Assembly (NCBI GenBank): GCA_023213315.1
Contig: JAKCPI010001876.1
Location: forward strand, 5,001 to 69,000
Length of the DNA: 64,000 bases
Direction of reading: 5' to 3'
DNA from: Euborellia annulipes
Lineage: Eukaryota > Arthropoda > Insecta > Dermaptera > Anisolabididae
Made by a program: the position numbers and the translations under genes. Below, in pieces: positions 45,601 through 56,063 of this stretch. The notes beneath the pieces are model-generated. The model saw only the letters and a program-made list of their open reading frames with translations, was not told the DNA's origin and ran no database searches. How positions within the stretch are numbered: position 1 is the first letter of the stretch; every line of letters begins with the position of its first letter.

Positions 45601-48234
45601 TAATATCTCTTTTTTCTTTTTCTCATATCCAGGCCGGGAAAAAAATTACAATAATCAATATTTAATTAAAAAGAGATTACTTTAAAAAAAATATGCTGAA
45701 ATTATATATATTATAGGTGAAATTCTCCAAAATAAGGAATTATTTTTTAGAAATTTTCTTAAAGATATCTTCAAATGAGTCGACTCGATATTAATTATGT
45801 GAGCTGGAAACTTACTAATAGTGAAAACTTTGAAAAAAATTAATAAATTTAATAATCTGGCAAGTTCGGGTTGAAAAAAGCTCGGATTTATGAAAAAAAA
45901 AATGGTAAGATAAGTATAGTCAGGAGTAAGGGATAACTTATTTGGGTATTAGAAGGGGCCAGGGCAAGTCCGGTCCCCTGGGGCGATACCGCCCCCCCCC
46001 TTACACCCCTATGAAAACGGTAATACTATAAGAGCCTGATTGAAATCTTGCAGCCAACGCTAGATTAATCATTCCAAGTTGATAATAATATCTATGCGAC
46101 AATTTTATTAACTTGTAAGTTAAAAAAGTTGTTTTTGGTAAATTTGATCTAACTCTTTAATTTTGCTCTAATTTGTTGAGAATAAAATGAAATTGGTCCT
46201 TAAGAAATCTTTAAGATTTTTATCGGAATATGAGACATTTATGCAAATCCTTTGGTATTCAATATAATACTAAATAAAATTTTGTCTCTCAGTACGAGAG
46301 TCGAACTCCAAAAAAAAAGCCATAATGGGCAGTTTGTGGAGCATATATATCAAATGAATTGTGAAACAGAATTTTTATTCTGTGTTAAATGGGCTCATGG
46401 AATGAATAGTTATTTTCTACCTTTATAGCATTGTTTTTAAAAGGGATAGTGTTATTACCCTCATTCAGAGAGAAGATATTCGCGCTTCCCATCCCAATCT
46501 AGAAAAATTTATTTCAAATGAATTGGCTAACAATCATTTAAAATAAATAGGGAGATGGGGTCTAAATGGTCTAAACCTTAAAGTGCAGTCAATAATATTT
46601 TTTTTGTAGACCTGCTTCAGATAAAAATAAACATTATTATTATCCAATTCCTCAGAATTATAGGAAATAATTTTAAGAAGACATGTGGAGCCAATTTTTA
46701 TTTAGCCGTGATGGCGTTAAGAAGAAAAAATTAGCTGAGCAAATCTTTCTTCTGAAAGCCAACATTTTATGTTGTGATCTATCACTTGCTATCGAATCGC
46801 TCAGTTGGATGCATGTTTCTCCCCTCGCTTCTCCAAATGTTTTATTTGAATCGGTGGCAGATCTACAAAAATATCATATTGTTGGCTGTTAGAAAAACCT
46901 AAATGATTAGATGAAAAAATTCAATTGTGAGACTCTAGATATTTTTTGTCTAGTCTAAATTTTTCCCAAAGTTTTGTCTGATATTTTTTTTGGGTACAAA
47001 TGATCTTGAATTGGATACCCTTTGAACTTAAGCTTCTCAGTATAAAATATTATAAATTAAAATTTAAAAGACATTTGGTCACTGATTATAAATAAATATT
47101 AGTAATGATTGATTTCTTGTATATTGTTTTTTTTTTATATAAGGTAAAGAACGAGCAGCCAGGTGTAAGTACAGTCTGTCATAGGATCGTAGACCTGACA
47201 GAGAAATCAAGTTTTCAGTAAATATATTAAATTTCAAGGTAGTTTATAGCATTTTCAAGATTCCGGGACGGAGGTTTTCCTTAATTAGTAATTAATTCAC
47301 TGTGGCTCTTCGAATTTTAAGTAGTTTATAGCTGTGTGTTTAATTATAATGATAATAAATGAAGCGAAATGCAGATATGTTTTTTTCTTTTTTATTAATC
47401 TCAGCACTCACGGTGTCGTTTCAATCCCGGTAGGGATCATCTTCAGAGCTGGTAATATTGTATTTGTAGGATTTTTCATATATTCAAATCTCATGACAAT
47501 ATTCATAATATACAAAGCGGCGAATACAATTTATTTAAACAACAATATATACAGCGTGTATATTATGTATATTGTCATGAGATTTGAAAATATGAAAAAT
47601 CGTACACATACACATTACGCTCTGAAGATGATCCCTAGCCGGGATCGAAACGTCAGCGTGTGCTGAGATTAATATAAAAGAAAAAAAGCATTTATCTTCA
47701 TTAATTATTACCATTATAAATATATTAATTTATTTCTATTTTTTATTTTTAATAAATAGATCGGTTATTAGCGAATCAACATCGACGATAAAAGATAAAA
47801 TTATTATTATTTATGCCTGGTTGAAATCTACCTTTAAATTAAATATATTTAAAATATTCATTTTAGTGTTTATTAATTGAAAAAAATTCCAAAAAATTTT
47901 TCGTAAATATATTAATTTATTTTTATTTTTTCCTAGTTATTAATATTTTATAACTATAAATAGCTGCTATTTAAATGTTCGAAATCGATAAATAAATCAA
48001 ATGTCATTCACTCTGCATCCTGTTTCCTATAGTAAGATAATGTTAAAAAATAAAATTGCTCATTCTTTTTCTGAAAAGTGAGATCATTCTATGTATTTAC
48101 TGTTTACTACAGAATAATAAACAAAGATATCACCCTGAATTTACAAATTGAGTTTATAGGGAACAAGAAAACTCACGACTGAATGGCGCAGTGCCGACGA
48201 TGTTAAGGAGTAGGAGTAGCCAGTACGTAGCCAT
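39692..48234 (-). CDS. Clip-domain trypsin-like serine protease, 388 aa, 8 exons
   Basis: Exons: 48234-48177, 45356-45190, 43204-42979, 42904-42808, 41410-41214, 41103-41002, 40940-40852, 39922-39692. All join in frame (1167 nt). Residues 1-19 ([10 protein letters not shown]...) form a signal peptide, so the protein is secreted. A clip domain follows with six Cys (28, 39, 45, 72, 82, 83), then a Pro/Ala-rich linker. Cys121 precedes the activation site Arg128|Val129-Phe-Asn-Gly. The catalytic domain has TAAHC (His173), ENDIGLIRL (Asp235) and GDSGGPL (Ser334). Asp328, six residues before Ser334, predicts trypsin-like cleavage after Arg/Lys. Such arthropod zymogens act in haemolymph cascades (melanisation, Toll activation, clotting); which one is not determined. 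The VFNG new N-terminus replaces the usual IVGG. The exon 4 donor (GT|GTCAGT) was chosen by phase. A possible AATAAA lies at 39616-39611. Confidence 0.9.
40069..40156. repeat. CTGGTGTGAC hairpin repeat in the last protease intron
   Basis: AAATCTGGTGTGACTGGTCG opens and CTTGTCACAG closes. TTTCGGTAATTTAAAG is at the centre. At 40240-40350 a GAACAAAACGTTTTGTTC-rich foldback of the 35.6-kb family follows. Confidence 0.65.
41842..42080. mobile_element. Foldback element with hammerhead-like motif, protease intron 4
   Basis: The arms (ATATAGTAGAAGGAGAATAA and inverse) pair over roughly 100 bp. On the minus strand CTGAGGA at 41966-41960, an extended stem II made of two copies of CCCTAAACAGG, and AAAACGTC at about 41900 outline a hammerhead in which GAAA has become AAAA. 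The opposite arm repeats the ACCAAAACGTCAGCAC part. Confidence 0.6.
42468..42600 (-). mobile_element. SINE fragment in protease intron 4
   Basis: T run, CACACACACATTCACAGTC, GACGATAACCGTTAATTA and GGGGTCCAGGCATTTC in inverted SINE order. The head is missing. Confidence 0.65.
43664..44053 (-). mobile_element. Foldback retroelement-like insertion with hammerhead relic
   Basis: Flanked by the 11-bp duplication AAAAATTCAAT (43653-43663 and 44054-44064). The arms GAGCAACGCAGCTAGTCG and inverse pair. On the minus strand ATGATGA, a long stem II, ACCGAAAC and GTT resemble a hammerhead with a changed first core base. A SINE is nested in the left arm. Confidence 0.65.
43734..43890 (+). mobile_element. 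5'-truncated SINE nested in a foldback element
   Basis: Bounded by the duplication AACATAAAGTG (43723-43733 and 43891-43901). It starts AAAATGCCTGGACCC and ends in a poly-A tail. The nesting shows the foldback element is the older insertion. Confidence 0.85.
44636..44712 (-). tRNA. tRNA-like sequence, pseudogene
   Basis: On the minus strand TGGCTCAGAGA resembles an A-box and GGTTCGCTTCC a B-box with one mismatch each, at tRNA-like spacing. The acceptor stem is not convincing. It directly abuts the CTGGTGTGAC hairpin and differs from the SINE head. Confidence 0.4.
45480..47340. other. Protease intron 1, mostly empty
   Basis: AT-rich intron. Plus-strand frames near 46320-46520 and 46683-46892 look faintly protein-like but have no recognisable domain or splice support. 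Confidence 0.35.
47343..47718. mobile_element. Foldback element with hammerhead motif, protease intron 1
   Basis: The arms begin AATTATAATGATAATAAATG and pair with the right end. Both arms carry the hammerhead-like region. The right one (47617-47659) is intact; the left, on the minus strand (about 47451-47406), has GAC in place of GTC. A TATACAAAGCGGCG... core lies between them. Confidence 0.7.
47617..47659 (+). ncRNA. Hammerhead ribozyme-like motif
   Basis: Stem I ACGCT / AGCGT (5 bp), core CTGAAGA, one extra T, stem II GATCCC / GGGATC (6 bp, loop TAGCC), GAAAC and GTC before AGCGT. Predicted cleavage follows C47654. Stem III would be 2 bp. Confidence 0.7.
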
Positions 48235-48470
48235 GGCATGCAAGCACCTGAATGCCCAAGTGTGTGCACTAGATCAGTGTAGATCAGCGCAAAATCAACT
48301 GGCGAGAGGCACCTCCTCCTCCTCCTCCAGGCAAAAAACCCGTCGGCCTTTCCTCTCCCAACAAATACAGGAAAAATTGGACTTCTTTTACTCGAAAGAG
48401 AGAAAGAGAGAGAGAGAGAAACCTGGACTGCATTTTTTGAGGATTTACTAATATATATTAACAGTCCCAT
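48235..48470 (-). promoter_or_regulatory. 5' region of the protease gene
   Basis: GC-richer than the introns, with a GGAGGAGGAGGAGGTG run (48310) and an AG/TC-rich microsatellite (48398-48420). This probably includes the 5' UTR and core promoter. No TATA box can be assigned with confidence. Confidence 0.4.
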
Positions 48471-48479
48471 TTGCGATGG

Positions 48480-49940
48480 GCCTCTCATGTATAAAATTTT
48501 ATTTTATAAGAAGCGTAAGTTCAAAGGGTACATCCAAAATCCAAGAGCTTACGTTTTATTAAAGATAGAATGGAGAAGGGGGAGAAACTTGAGTCAGGAA
48601 TAGATACAAAAAAAGATCATGATAAAATCATCTCAAAGAAAGGAAAATTATTAGAAAACATACCTAAAAAAAGACCAGTCAAATTTCATGCCGTCCCATG
48701 TGTGTATAGTTTTAGAGTTCTGCTTTTTTTCCGAAATTTCCGAAAAAACATCGCATTCAAATCTCCTAAAAAAAAAAAATAAAAGATTGAATTATTAGTA
48801 TGAAAAAACATAAGTAAAAGAAAACTACACAAAAGGAAAAAAGTTAAATAGCAACTTTGAAGAAAAATATATAAAATCTTTAAGACAAGAAAAACATTTG
48901 TTTATTAAAGCTTTTGAGATTTGTATTATAAAGCGAAAAATGATAACGCGGCTTGTTTTTATAAAAGAAAATGAAAATCTTTATTGGAAATTTTCTAGGT
49001 TTGAACCATGAAAGTTTCCATTAAAAAAATATATATTATTTTTTTAAAAACAATGAAATAATCACACGAAGAAAACGCATGGATGGGACTTAATATTGAC
49101 CCTCACTGTACTAGACATGTACAAAGGCAAACATAGCGGTTTCAACCATAGATAAATAGATATGCAAGCCCATCAAATGTTGACCAATGTTGACATATGA
49201 CACAAAAATTAAACTGCATGCAGAAGGGCGCTCTGTTGCTTTTTCTGCAGTCATTTTCAAGTATTGTGCACAGAAAAATATTTGAACTACTGGCTAGATT
49301 CAAATTACTAGTTCGCAATGTTTGAAATAATCGGAATGAAGATGTGACAAACCTTGAAACTGGTAGAATATTACTTGAACGAAACGAAATTCGGCCCAAA
49401 AATAATGTAATGAAAGTCAGGAAGAGCGAAGGGAGTTTCGGTTCAATATTTAGAATGGAACCTTTTATTTTTATTTGTCTGCTTGTGAATACACGTGCGC
49501 CTTGTGAGGTTGGCCACCCGTAAAACTAGCTTTCTTAACTCAATTTTATTGAAAGTTTTTTTTATAAAATTTTTCAATACAATAGTTTCAAGTTCATGCC
49601 GTTTTAAAGAAAGAGCCAAGGTAACGAGAAAAATTCTTATTTCTAGAATAATAATAACATAGTCGACAAAAATGAATTTTTTTTTTCACAAGAATGAAGA
49701 TATGAAATTCTAGAAGTATTTTTCATGAATTCAGATATGTAGTTAGAATTTTTCATCAGGCACAGAGAGAATAGAGCAAAATAGATTTTGGTCGAAAATG
49801 GGTTAAAATGGTTATTTAGAATAAATATTTTAGACCGTCAAATTAGAATAGTAGAAACATATAAATTAAGAAACGGAGGTCATTAGACGTGTGAAACGTT
49901 AAAGTTTCAAAAAATCGAAATTTTCAAGATTTTTTGTTTG
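48480..49940. other. Intergenic stretch, nothing recognised
   Basis: AT-rich. The open frames at 48570 and 49142 lack domain signals and splice support. Confidence 0.4.
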
Positions 49941-49943
49941 GTC

Positions 49944-50427
49944 ACCCCTAATACAATTTTAGATACTGAATGCAAAACACATATATGTACGATATTCTAT
50001 AGTTCTTGGCTTTCTAAAAATCATTCATTCATAAAATCTGCTAATTATTAACGAAATTATGAACAAAAACGGAGAAAGAAAAAACACAAACATTCACTGG
50101 ACGAAAAAATGGATCTTGTTCTTTTAGAAGATAAAGAAAGATATGAGATTCAAAAAATATTTTTTATTAATATATAATAAAGTAGTGGTGACTCGATGTA
50201 GAGAGGATACATTAGCTTCTCGTGGATAGGGTTCGCTTTTTAATTCAATTGAAGTCCATTTTTTTCGACCAGTGAGGTACTTGTGTTTTTCTTTGCTCAC
50301 GTTTTTGTTCATAATTCGTTAATAATTAGAGATTTTTATGAATGAATGATTTTTAGAAAGCAAAGAACATAGAATATCAATATATATGTGTTTTGCGTTC
50401 AGGGTATCTAAAATTGTATTAGGGGAG
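49944..50427. mobile_element. 485-bp foldback element
   Basis: CCCCTAATACAATTTTAGAT at the left matches the inverse at the right. The arms of about 170 bp (including TAATTATTAACGAA and GCAAAACACATATATG) pair around a 139-bp unrelated centre. No gene. Confidence 0.75.
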
Positions 50428-50429
50428 GG

Positions 50430-51400
50430 AGGGGAACGAATTTGAATCAGGGGGGAAAAAATTTTTTTAGAAAATTAAAATAATTTAATATGTTTAAATA
50501 GTATAAAACAAAAACAAATCTACTATAAAACTTTAAAAATTTTAAATAAAATCACAATTTAATAAAATTAAAATTTTAAAAAATTTGGTAGTGATTTTCA
50601 AAAATTTTTGGAAAAAATTTGGAAAAAATGAATTTCTTACTCTTTTAATTTAGAAGATTTTATTTTTCAAAAGTAAAAATATATAATTTTTAATAAAAAG
50701 AAAAAAAGAAGAAAGGGGAGGGGGGAAGCAGTGGGATGATTGGGGGAAAAAAAAAAATGAAAATTTCGATTTTGAAATTAAGAGTTGAGGTTAAATGAGA
50801 TTGGAATGAAACTTAAAATTTATATGATTCTAATATCTGATAATTTGAGGGGTGGGGTAAAAAAATTTGAACATTCTAAAAAAAGGTTTAGAGATTGAAA
50901 AATCAATTGTCTATATTCTAAAAAGTGGATGGAAAAAAACATATCTGAATTAGGGGAGAAAATGACTAGGCACAATAGATATCTGGAAAAAATTGTCGAC
51001 TAGTGTAATCATTGATAGGTGAATTATTATGATATAATATGAAAATAAAGAAAATAATGATGTTATTTATGTATATCCAGAGGATTCAAGAAGAACGCAC
51101 CCCTAAAATTGAAAAATTAAAATAATTAAGAATAAATAATAATATTTAGGCAAATGGGCAACCCTTCAAGATTGTCCCAAGCCCCAAAGTCAGAAAATTT
51201 TTTCGTGGAAGGAAATAGGTTAAAATTCTGATTCCAAAGGCAATGAATCACTCCGAGAATAAAGCTCTATGTGATTCGATGCAATGATTTGATATCAAAT
51301 GAGAACGCTTAGCTTAGACAAAATTAATGCATCTATTCAAATTTTTGACACTTTACTAAAAATCACAACAATTAAAAATTGTATTGTATTCAATAAAACT
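50430..51400. other. Intergenic stretch, nothing recognised
   Basis: A/T-rich with purine-rich runs; no exon or repeat found. Confidence 0.4.
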
Positions 51401-51403
51401 CAC

Positions 51404-51503
51404 AATTTTGTTTCGAATTTTCCAGTGACCGCAGGACTCGTCTTCAAGTACTTTTTTCAAGCCTTCATATCCGAGCGGGGACTTCTCACAGATCATCTCG
51501 AAT
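51404..51503 (-). CDS. Orphan internal exon, unknown protein
   Basis: On the minus strand TTTCTAG precedes, and a strong donor GTGAGT follows, a 100-nt block. In one frame (one leading base) it is open with protein-like content: FEMICEKSPLGYEGL, then KKVLEDESCGHWKIRNKI. The other frames have stops. The family is unrecognised and neighbouring exons were not found. It could be one exon of a large gene or of a decayed one. Confidence 0.5.
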
Positions 51504-51789
51504 CTAGAAATCAAGGCCAAAATAATGTCATATTACTTAAAACAAAAATATATAACGATTTAATTTTCTAAATTGAACAAGATAGTATTGTTAAATTTTG
51601 TCTAACGTTCTCAACCCCTGTTCCTACAAAAAAAATATTGTTATACCCCTGGTGAATCTGGATCTTTCTTAGCCAGAACTTGTCAAAAGTGGCAATGGAT
51701 TTTGCATAATTTAATTTTTTAAAAATTGGAAAAAATAAGATTCAAGATGTATGACAAAATAACGATGAAATGACCGGGGCTTGTTGGCT

Positions 51790-53285
51790 ATAGGGATAAG
51801 TTGACACACCTGCGGTAAATTTTATCCCGTAAGGTTGATAGCGTCATGCTCCCACCTGGATTTCCATCTATACATGACTCAATAATGAGTGAGTTATGGA
51901 AGTCTAGGGAAATACTTTGCCTCTTTAAAAACGATTTGTTTGTTTTCTCATTGAATAAGTAAATTTTAACTTTCATACTAAATGTTTTTTTACTTACTTA
52001 CGTATGTGACTCAATAATCATACAATTTCCCATCTTAATTGTCATTCCCTGCCCTACAACCCTTCATATTGTTTATGCATAGACTCGGTTCCCTCTTCTA
52101 ATTAGAACAAACATTCAAAAAGGTGTCTCGGGGTAAGTTGTCACACAAAACATGGGGCTAGTTGAAACACATAAAATACTCATCTACAACTATTATCCAG
52201 CTAAATGGTAAATATACTTTTTTCTACACATTTAAAATATTTTTGTCCTCAAGCGCTTTTCTTTGACGTTAAATTTAAACATGATGTTGAGTTATTAATT
52301 GACGTTCAAATAACTAATTATTATTATTTGAAGCAAAACGTCGCCAGAAACAACGCTACAAGCAGCAAGAATGATAAAGTTGAAGCAACAATGTCTCAAC
52401 ATACAAATTTAAGAATATACAAGTTTATATAGCCCTCGGGCCCCCGGCTGTGGCGTAGAGGTTAGCGTGCCTACCTCGTATACCAAACGTCGCGGGTTCG
52501 GACCCCAGGCAGTCCGATGATTTTATTTAAGCCATTTGGATACCAAATGGCTTAAATAAGAATGCCTGAACCCCAAATAGATAATATATATTACAATACG
52601 GGTATCGTCAAAGTCTTAAATGGCCTGAGTTGCCGAAAAGACTGTGTGAATGTGTGTGTAGAGTGTGAGTGTGAATGAGAAAAAAGTGTGAATGTTTTTA
52701 TAAAAAAAAATATATAGCCCTCAGGGCGGTGTAGAGGTTAGCGTGCTAACCTCGTATACCAAACGTCGCGGGTTCGGACCCCAGGCAGTCCGATGATTTT
52801 ATTTAAGCCACTTGGATACTAAATGGCTTAAATAAGAATGCCTGAACCCCAAATAAATATATATTATAATACGAGTATCGTTTAAAGTCTTAAATGGCCT
52901 AAGTTGCCGAAAAGACTGTGTGAATATGTGTGAGAATGCGAGTGTGAATGAGAAAAAGTGTGAATGTTTTTTGTAAAAAAAAAAAAAAAAACAAGTTTAT
53001 AAACAAACGGGTGTTTTGAATTAGTCTATGTGCTGTTTTCCTCATATAATCATATAGAGTCAACTTACCCCGTAATAGGGGCAAGTTGACACACGTTCAA
53101 AAATTGACAAAAAAAAAAAATGTACTAACTAAACTTAATAAAATAACGTAAAATAAAAAAAATACAAAGGTACATAAGACTTCAAACTTTATGGTATATT
53201 TACTTAAGAAAAATCTTGATTCACTCCCCAAAAAATAAATCATCAGTAAAAAGAGTGTCAACTAGTCCAGTCACCCCTTATTCTT
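51790..53285. mobile_element. Region with repeated AAGTTGACAC motifs (possible transposon)
   Basis: TAAGTTGACACACC (51797), GGGTAAGTTGTCACAC (52133), GGGGCTAGTTGAAACAC (52150), inverted CAACTTACCCC (53061), GGGGCAAGTTGACACAC (53077) and GTGTCAACTAGTCC (53256) occur in both orientations. This suggests one or more degraded elements. Their boundaries are unclear, and a SINE dimer sits inside. Confidence 0.4.
52430..52990 (+). mobile_element. Tandem dimer of full-length tRNA-derived SINE
   Basis: Two head-to-tail copies, each with a tRNA-like head (first copy A-box TGGCGTAGAGG; B-box-like GGTTCGGACCC), a TTAAGCCATTTGGATACCAA palindrome, GTTGCCGAAAAGACTGTG and a TG-rich, A-ending tail. One 11-bp duplication, ACAAGTTTATA (52419-52429 and 52991-53001), flanks the pair as a whole. 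Confidence 0.85.
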
Positions 53286-53459
53286 ACTGGCTGACTTCTC
53301 CTATCACTTTTTCTGATCTGCGTATAGCCACCTAACTCTTTGTCATCCATCATTTATAATCAAATTTTAAAATAGAAAAAAAATATATATATTTTTGAAG
53401 TAAATTTGTAAAATAACAATTGATAATTATGCATTTCCAAATCAAGAAAGAGTACACAA

Positions 53460-53675
53460 ATTAATTGTTGAGACTCAAACAAATTCGGGGTTTTGGTATA
53501 TTTCAGCGTTAACAATATGCTGCGAAAAAATTCATGGCATTCATGTCTTAAGATAATTCTATCTGACAGGTGAGGTGCTCTGCTTGTCCACTGACATATG
53601 GATGCTTTAATTAAGTAAGAGGCGAGGTTCTCGACCCAGGAGGTCAGCCCACGCAGTTCTCAACTTTCTCTCCAC
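53460..53675 (-). other. Open minus-strand frame, unclear
   Basis: A frame of roughly 95 codons without ATG reads ELRGLTSWVENLASYLIKA... and later LRHECHEFF. It is more protein-like than its surroundings but carries no domain I recognise. It may be an exon or a transposon relic. Confidence 0.2.
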
Positions 53676-53689
53676 AGATTTATAGCCAT

Positions 53690-54265
53690 TGCAGAATTAA
53701 ATTCTCTGACAAACAAGAAAATTAAGAATTTATTTAAAAAAAAGACCCACGACCTGTGTTACGAATTCCATTAATGGACCAGTGTTAATATATTCATTAG
53801 ATTAGCCGAAAATTATGAATTTTGTTGATTTAGCGCCCTCTTTATGGTCCTAAATCTATTAGCTATAGGTTGTTTTAAAAGGTATAAAAATGTTATTATA
53901 CCGCATTCTTATTTCCTTATTTAATTTTGATTGAATATTTCTAATATTTTACAAATAATCTAATAAGGAAAATTAAAAAAGTCAAAAATTTTTATTAAAT
54001 TTTTCCGTTCATCCCATTTGTTTATATTCATTTTTTGACCACAGTATCCTGGCCATAAACGGATTTCCCGTTTAATGATTATTTTATCTTTTTTTTCCTT
54101 ATCCATTTATCATTTTACAAAAGAATAAAATTCAATTGATATTCTATCAGATCGAATATAACATTATGACCAGTACCATATTTTTTTTTTGGGGGGGGGG
54201 TTTAGACGGTCCGAATAATCCCTCCCTAATGACATAACGCCAAAAATTCAGATTCTACTTATTTT
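53690..54265. other. Intergenic stretch, nothing recognised
   Basis: AT-rich, with a G run near 54190. Confidence 0.4.
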
Positions 54266-54269
54266 CCAA

Positions 54270-54460
54270 AATACCGAACGTCGCGCCATTTGAATACCAA
54301 ATGGCTTAAATAGAAATTCCTGGACCCCAATAGATATTAGAAATAACATCGGTTATCTTATAAAGTCTTATATGGCCTGAGTTGCCGAAAAGACTGAGTG
54401 AATGTGGGTGTGGTGAGTGTGAATGAGAAAAAAGTGTGAGTGTTTAAAAGAAAAAAAAAC
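54270..54460 (+). mobile_element. SINE, 5'-truncated
   Basis: ATTTGAATACCAAATGGC, TTCCTGGACCCC, GAGTTGCCGAAAAGACTG and the GAATGAGAAAAAAGTGTG tail of the family. Confidence 0.7.
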
Positions 54461-54796
54461 ATCTATCACATCCTTGCCCTCCGTTCCCTTTTTTTATTTT
54501 TATAGCAAAAATGGAAGATGTCAGAGTATTATGTAGGCCGCAAAATCTATAACAAAAGTCCTATAATAACGTAAAACATATAAATACAACTGGAAAACTC
54601 GAAAAATGTGGTCCAAATTAATATATGAAAAAACAATATTTGGATGAAGGAGGACCTTGACATAGCCTGAATTCAGGGATTCCCAAATTTTCCAGTTCAA
54701 GAACATTGAAATTTTTTCAATTTCGTTGACATAAACAAATATTTGATTAATAAACTAAATCTATTGTCATATGACCAATTATCACTGTACTGCTTC

Positions 54797-55067
54797 CAGG
54801 GGCGGATACAAGGGGGAGGGGGGGTAAAGGGAGTAATCCCCCCCCCCCCCCGAGATTTAAAAAAAAATACTTTTTTTCGAAAAAAAATTTATTTTTAATG
54901 TAAAATTTTAAAAATTAATACTAAAAATTTGATTTGTATTTATATTCTGGGAAACAAGTACAGAATGCGCCTTTAAATTACCGAAATTAAGAAAAAATAG
55001 TGTGCTGTGCGACGAGTCACACCAGATTACCCCCCCCCCCCGAGAAACACCTCTGGATCCGCCCTTG
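54797..55067. mobile_element. GGGCGGATAC...GGATCCGCCCTTG-ended element
   Basis: The ends are imperfectly inverted. CTGTGCGACGAGTCACACCA, from the hairpin family, lies near the right end. Long G and C runs lie near the respective ends. The same element occurs at 57884-58138 and, decayed, at 24760-24960. Confidence 0.7.
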
Positions 55068-55084
55068 TGCCATGGCAAAAATTT

Positions 55085-55475
55085 TTTCTATCTTTCCTAT
55101 GAAGTACAAGATTAAAGTGTGCTTCAAAAAGATTTCAAGGGCAAAATGAAAATATACATTTTAAAGAGCATCTAAAAAATAATTGATTTTTGAATTTTAA
55201 TCAAAATCGTTCGAGCGAATTTTGAGAAAATCGAAGTAATTTATATATTAAACATATTTATTAAAATAATACAAAAGATTTTTTTAATAATTGCAACAAA
55301 ATTAAGTACCAAGTGAAGTAATTTAAAATTTAATAATATTTGGTTCTCGGACAGACGCTCATGTTGCAAAAACCACTTTTTTTGACTCGGGGACCTCAAA
55401 ATGTATATCCATAAAATCTCGACATGAATCTATATATATATATATATTACATATATACATTGGTAAGAGAAAGTA
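55085..55475 (-). mobile_element. ACTTTCTC-family repeat, inverted
   Basis: CTTTCCTATGAAGTACAAG, TGATTTTTGAATTTTAATCA, GGGGACCTCAAAATG and GGTAAGAGAAAGT match 1051-2016 in inverted order. Confidence 0.6.
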
Positions 55476-55599
55476 ATTAATAAATTCTGATAAACTTCAA
55501 TTTTCATTTAATGCCTAACAATAAGAATGCTCTTTATATACGAAAATAAGGAAGAGAAATAAATGATAATGTATTGAAAATTATCAACTACTGTTTTTT

Positions 55600-55888
55600 T
55601 CCCTTTCTATTGGAGTGTGCAAATAAGCAAAAGCAAAGGCGGAATGAATGTAGGTCTCGGGTGGTTCTGTTTCTGCAAGAGGCAAGCAAAACAAGAAGAC
55701 AAGACAAGACAAAACAAGACAAGAGAACGCAAGCCAAAGTAAGTTGGCCTGGCTGGACTGATGCCAGTTGCCTGACTGCTCTCCTCGCTCGCTCTCTCCT
55801 CGCTTTTTTTTTCGCTCTCCTATCCCTCATCATTCAATCATCATGTGTTGATGCCGATTAGAACTTCACTACGATTGCAATTCAATAA
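55600..55888 (+). promoter_or_regulatory. Probable promoter and noncoding first exon of the 151-aa gene
   Basis: A GC-richer island with AAGACAAGACAAGAC repeats ends AATTCAATAA before a perfect donor, GTAAGT, at 55889. An acceptor (TTTCTAG) lies 163 bases downstream at 56051, directly before the start codon. The transcription start cannot be placed. Confidence 0.45.
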
Positions 55889-56063
55889 GTAAGTAATTCA
55901 AATAATATATTAAAACAAAAAAAAAATAATTAACAAATGCAAAAAAAAAAATTGTATTTTTTAAATTTTTTGTTGAAATAATAATAAATAAAAACATATG
56001 GACATTTAGAAAGTGTATTTTTTTAATTCAAAAAATTTTTGTTATTTCTAGATTCAACAAATT

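Noticed and set aside
46683..46892. 69-codon plus-strand frame in protease intron 1
   Set aside because: Looks mildly protein-like but has no domain, no splice sites and no repeat relatives; not enough to call a gene.
47334..47666. 110-codon open frame
   Set aside because: It lies inside the hammerhead-bearing palindrome; the matching motif on the other arm shows it is RNA or transposon structure, not protein.
49142..49399. 85-codon minus-strand frame
   Set aside because: No recognisable motif and no splice support.
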